DNA from: Hyphomicrobiales bacterium
Lineage (GTDB): Bacteria; Pseudomonadota; Alphaproteobacteria; Rhizobiales; Rhizobiaceae
Length of the DNA stretch: 64,000 nt
Direction: 5' to 3'
Assembly: GCA_900467185.1 (NCBI GenBank)
Contig: UBPA01000007.1
Coordinates: 62,001-126,000, forward strand
In this document: positions 63,146 to 64,000 of the stretch, one piece after another
Layout of the letters: every line of letters starts with the position of its first letter
Position numbering within the stretch: position 1 is the stretch's first letter
Made by a program: the position numbers and the translations under genes
Notes under the pieces: model-generated
Told to the model about the DNA's origin: nothing
Seen by the model: only the letters and a program-made list of their open reading frames with translations
The model's database searches: none

Positions 63146-64000
63146 ATGCTGACCGATCATTTTCGTCCCCAGTCCTTCAACGGCATCGATGACATCGTCA
63201 TCGTCGGCGGCGGGCTGGCTGGCCTGTTCTGCGCGCTGAAGCTCAGCCCGCGCCCGGTCACCGTGCTGGCGGCCGCGCCCATCGGCCACGGCGCATCGTC
63301 CGCCTGGGCGCAGGGCGGCATCGCCGCGGCGATGAGCCCGGGCGACTCGATCGATTCCCACGTGGCCGACACGCTGGCGGCCGGCGCCGGCATCGTGGAC
63401 GAGAAGATGGCGCGCCGCATGGTGTCGGAAGGTCCCGCCCGCATCCACGATCTCCTGTCCTATGGCGTGCCCTTCGATCGCGATCTGGAAGGGCACCTGT
63501 TGCTCTCGCGCGAGGCCGCGCATTCCGAGCGCCGCATCGTACGCGTGAAGGGCGACATGGCCGGGCGCGCCATCATGGAGGCGCTGATCGCCACGGTGCG
63601 CGCCACGCCGTCCATCCGGGTGATGGAGGGCTATGTCGTGGAAGAGCTGATCCGCGAAGGCCGCTTCATCGCCGGCGTCGTCGCCCGGCCGGATGCCGGG
63701 CAGTCGCGCAAGCGCATCTCGTTTCCGGCGCGCGCCGTCGTGCTCTGCTCGGGCGGCGTCGGCCACCTCTTCGCGGTCACCACCAATCCGCGCGAGGCGA
63801 GCGGGCAGGGCGTCGGCATGGCCGCACGCGCCGGCGCCATCATCGCCGATCCCGAATTCGTCCAGTTCCACCCGACCGCCATCGACATCGGCCGCGATCC
63901 GGCGCCACTGGCGACGGAGGCGCTGCGCGGCGACGGCGCCCTGCTCGTCAACCGGGATGGCCACCGCTTCATGCTCGACATCCACCCCGACGGTGAGCTC
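63146..64000 (+). CDS. nadB: L-aspartate oxidase (3' end missing)
   Basis: NadB oxidises L-aspartate to iminoaspartate with FAD, the step before NadA. The visible 285 residues start after GGAGGAG and ATG. They contain the FAD-binding [15 protein letters not shown] (about 18-32), the family block [30 protein letters not shown] and [11 protein letters not shown]. The frame is open at the right edge of the window. nadC would be expected beyond. Confidence 0.95.
   Translation, partial: MLTDHFRPQSFNGIDDIVIVGGGLAGLFCALKLSPRPVTVLAAAPIGHGASSAWAQGGIAAAMSPGDSIDSHVADTLAAGAGIVDEKMARRMVSEGPARIHDLLSYGVPFDRDLEGHLLLSREAAHSERRIVRVKGDMAGRAIMEALIATVRATPSIRVMEGYVVEELIREGRFIAGVVARPDAGQSRKRISFPARAVVLCSGGVGHLFAVTTNPREASGQGVGMAARAGAIIADPEFVQFHPTAIDIGRDPAPLATEALRGDGALLVNRDGHRFMLDIHPDGEL

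Overview
The window reads as chromosomal DNA of a GC-rich alphaproteobacterium, most likely a member of the Rhizobiaceae. The evidence is a Porin_2-type outer-membrane porin, a single long Rsh (RelA/SpoT-like) protein, a DUF3563 mini-protein, the acpS-lepB-rnc-era order, a succinoglycan/Pss-style exopolysaccharide cluster and a nadA-nadB pair behind a palindromic operator. I do not assign a genus. No rRNA, tRNA, CRISPR array or intact insertion sequence was seen.

Bases 1-20400 are mostly housekeeping. In order: the 3' end of a porin with its terminator; an alpha/beta hydrolase; a soluble lytic transglycosylase; dapA-smpB (1-nt overlap); a NYN-domain protein; rpoZ; rsh; a DUF3563 mini-gene; a DUF2062 membrane protein; acpS; lepB-rnc (1-nt overlap); era; a glutathionyl-hydroquinone reductase; tex; then galE and ugd, which make UDP-galactose and UDP-glucuronate and open the polysaccharide region.

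Bases 20400-53150 are a large Wzx/Wzy-type exopolysaccharide region. It holds an ExoY-like initiating sugar transferase, a PPP-family phosphatase, a Wza/PssN-like lipoprotein, a Wzc/ExoP-like co-polymerase with tyrosine-kinase domain, a UDP-glucuronate 4-epimerase-like enzyme, a flippase, a Wzy-like polymerase, six glycosyltransferases (one WecG/TagA, two GT4-like, three GT2), a hexapeptide acetyltransferase, three acyltransferase-3 proteins (a fourth lies further on), three SGNH esterase modules, a methyltransferase, and three glycanases of different families (GH5, GH10, RTX-linked GH16). Together these could build, decorate, export and trim an acidic, O-acylated polysaccharide. Within it, 45551-47143 is an unusual three-gene unit with a phage tail-fibre-like protein, and 47144-49200 is a visibly AT-richer SGNH/acyltransferase pair that looks acquired.

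Bases 53400-64000 return to general functions: recO (usually next to era in relatives, here about 39 kb away), a DUF2339 multispanning protein and an overlapping HD phosphohydrolase, a fourth acyltransferase, a MOSC protein, a VanZ-like protein, an MFS transporter gene broken by one in-frame TAG, and nadA-nadB, with nadB running off the window. The MFS gene is preceded by three tandem CATCAACG/CGTTGATG palindromes.

Several genes are too short for ordinary ORF calling but have good ribosome-binding sites or start/stop overlaps: 10132-10284, 20473-20562 (minus), 45551-45754, 46991-47143, and a possible 13-codon leader overlapping the rsh start. Functional calls come from motifs read by eye; no database search was run.
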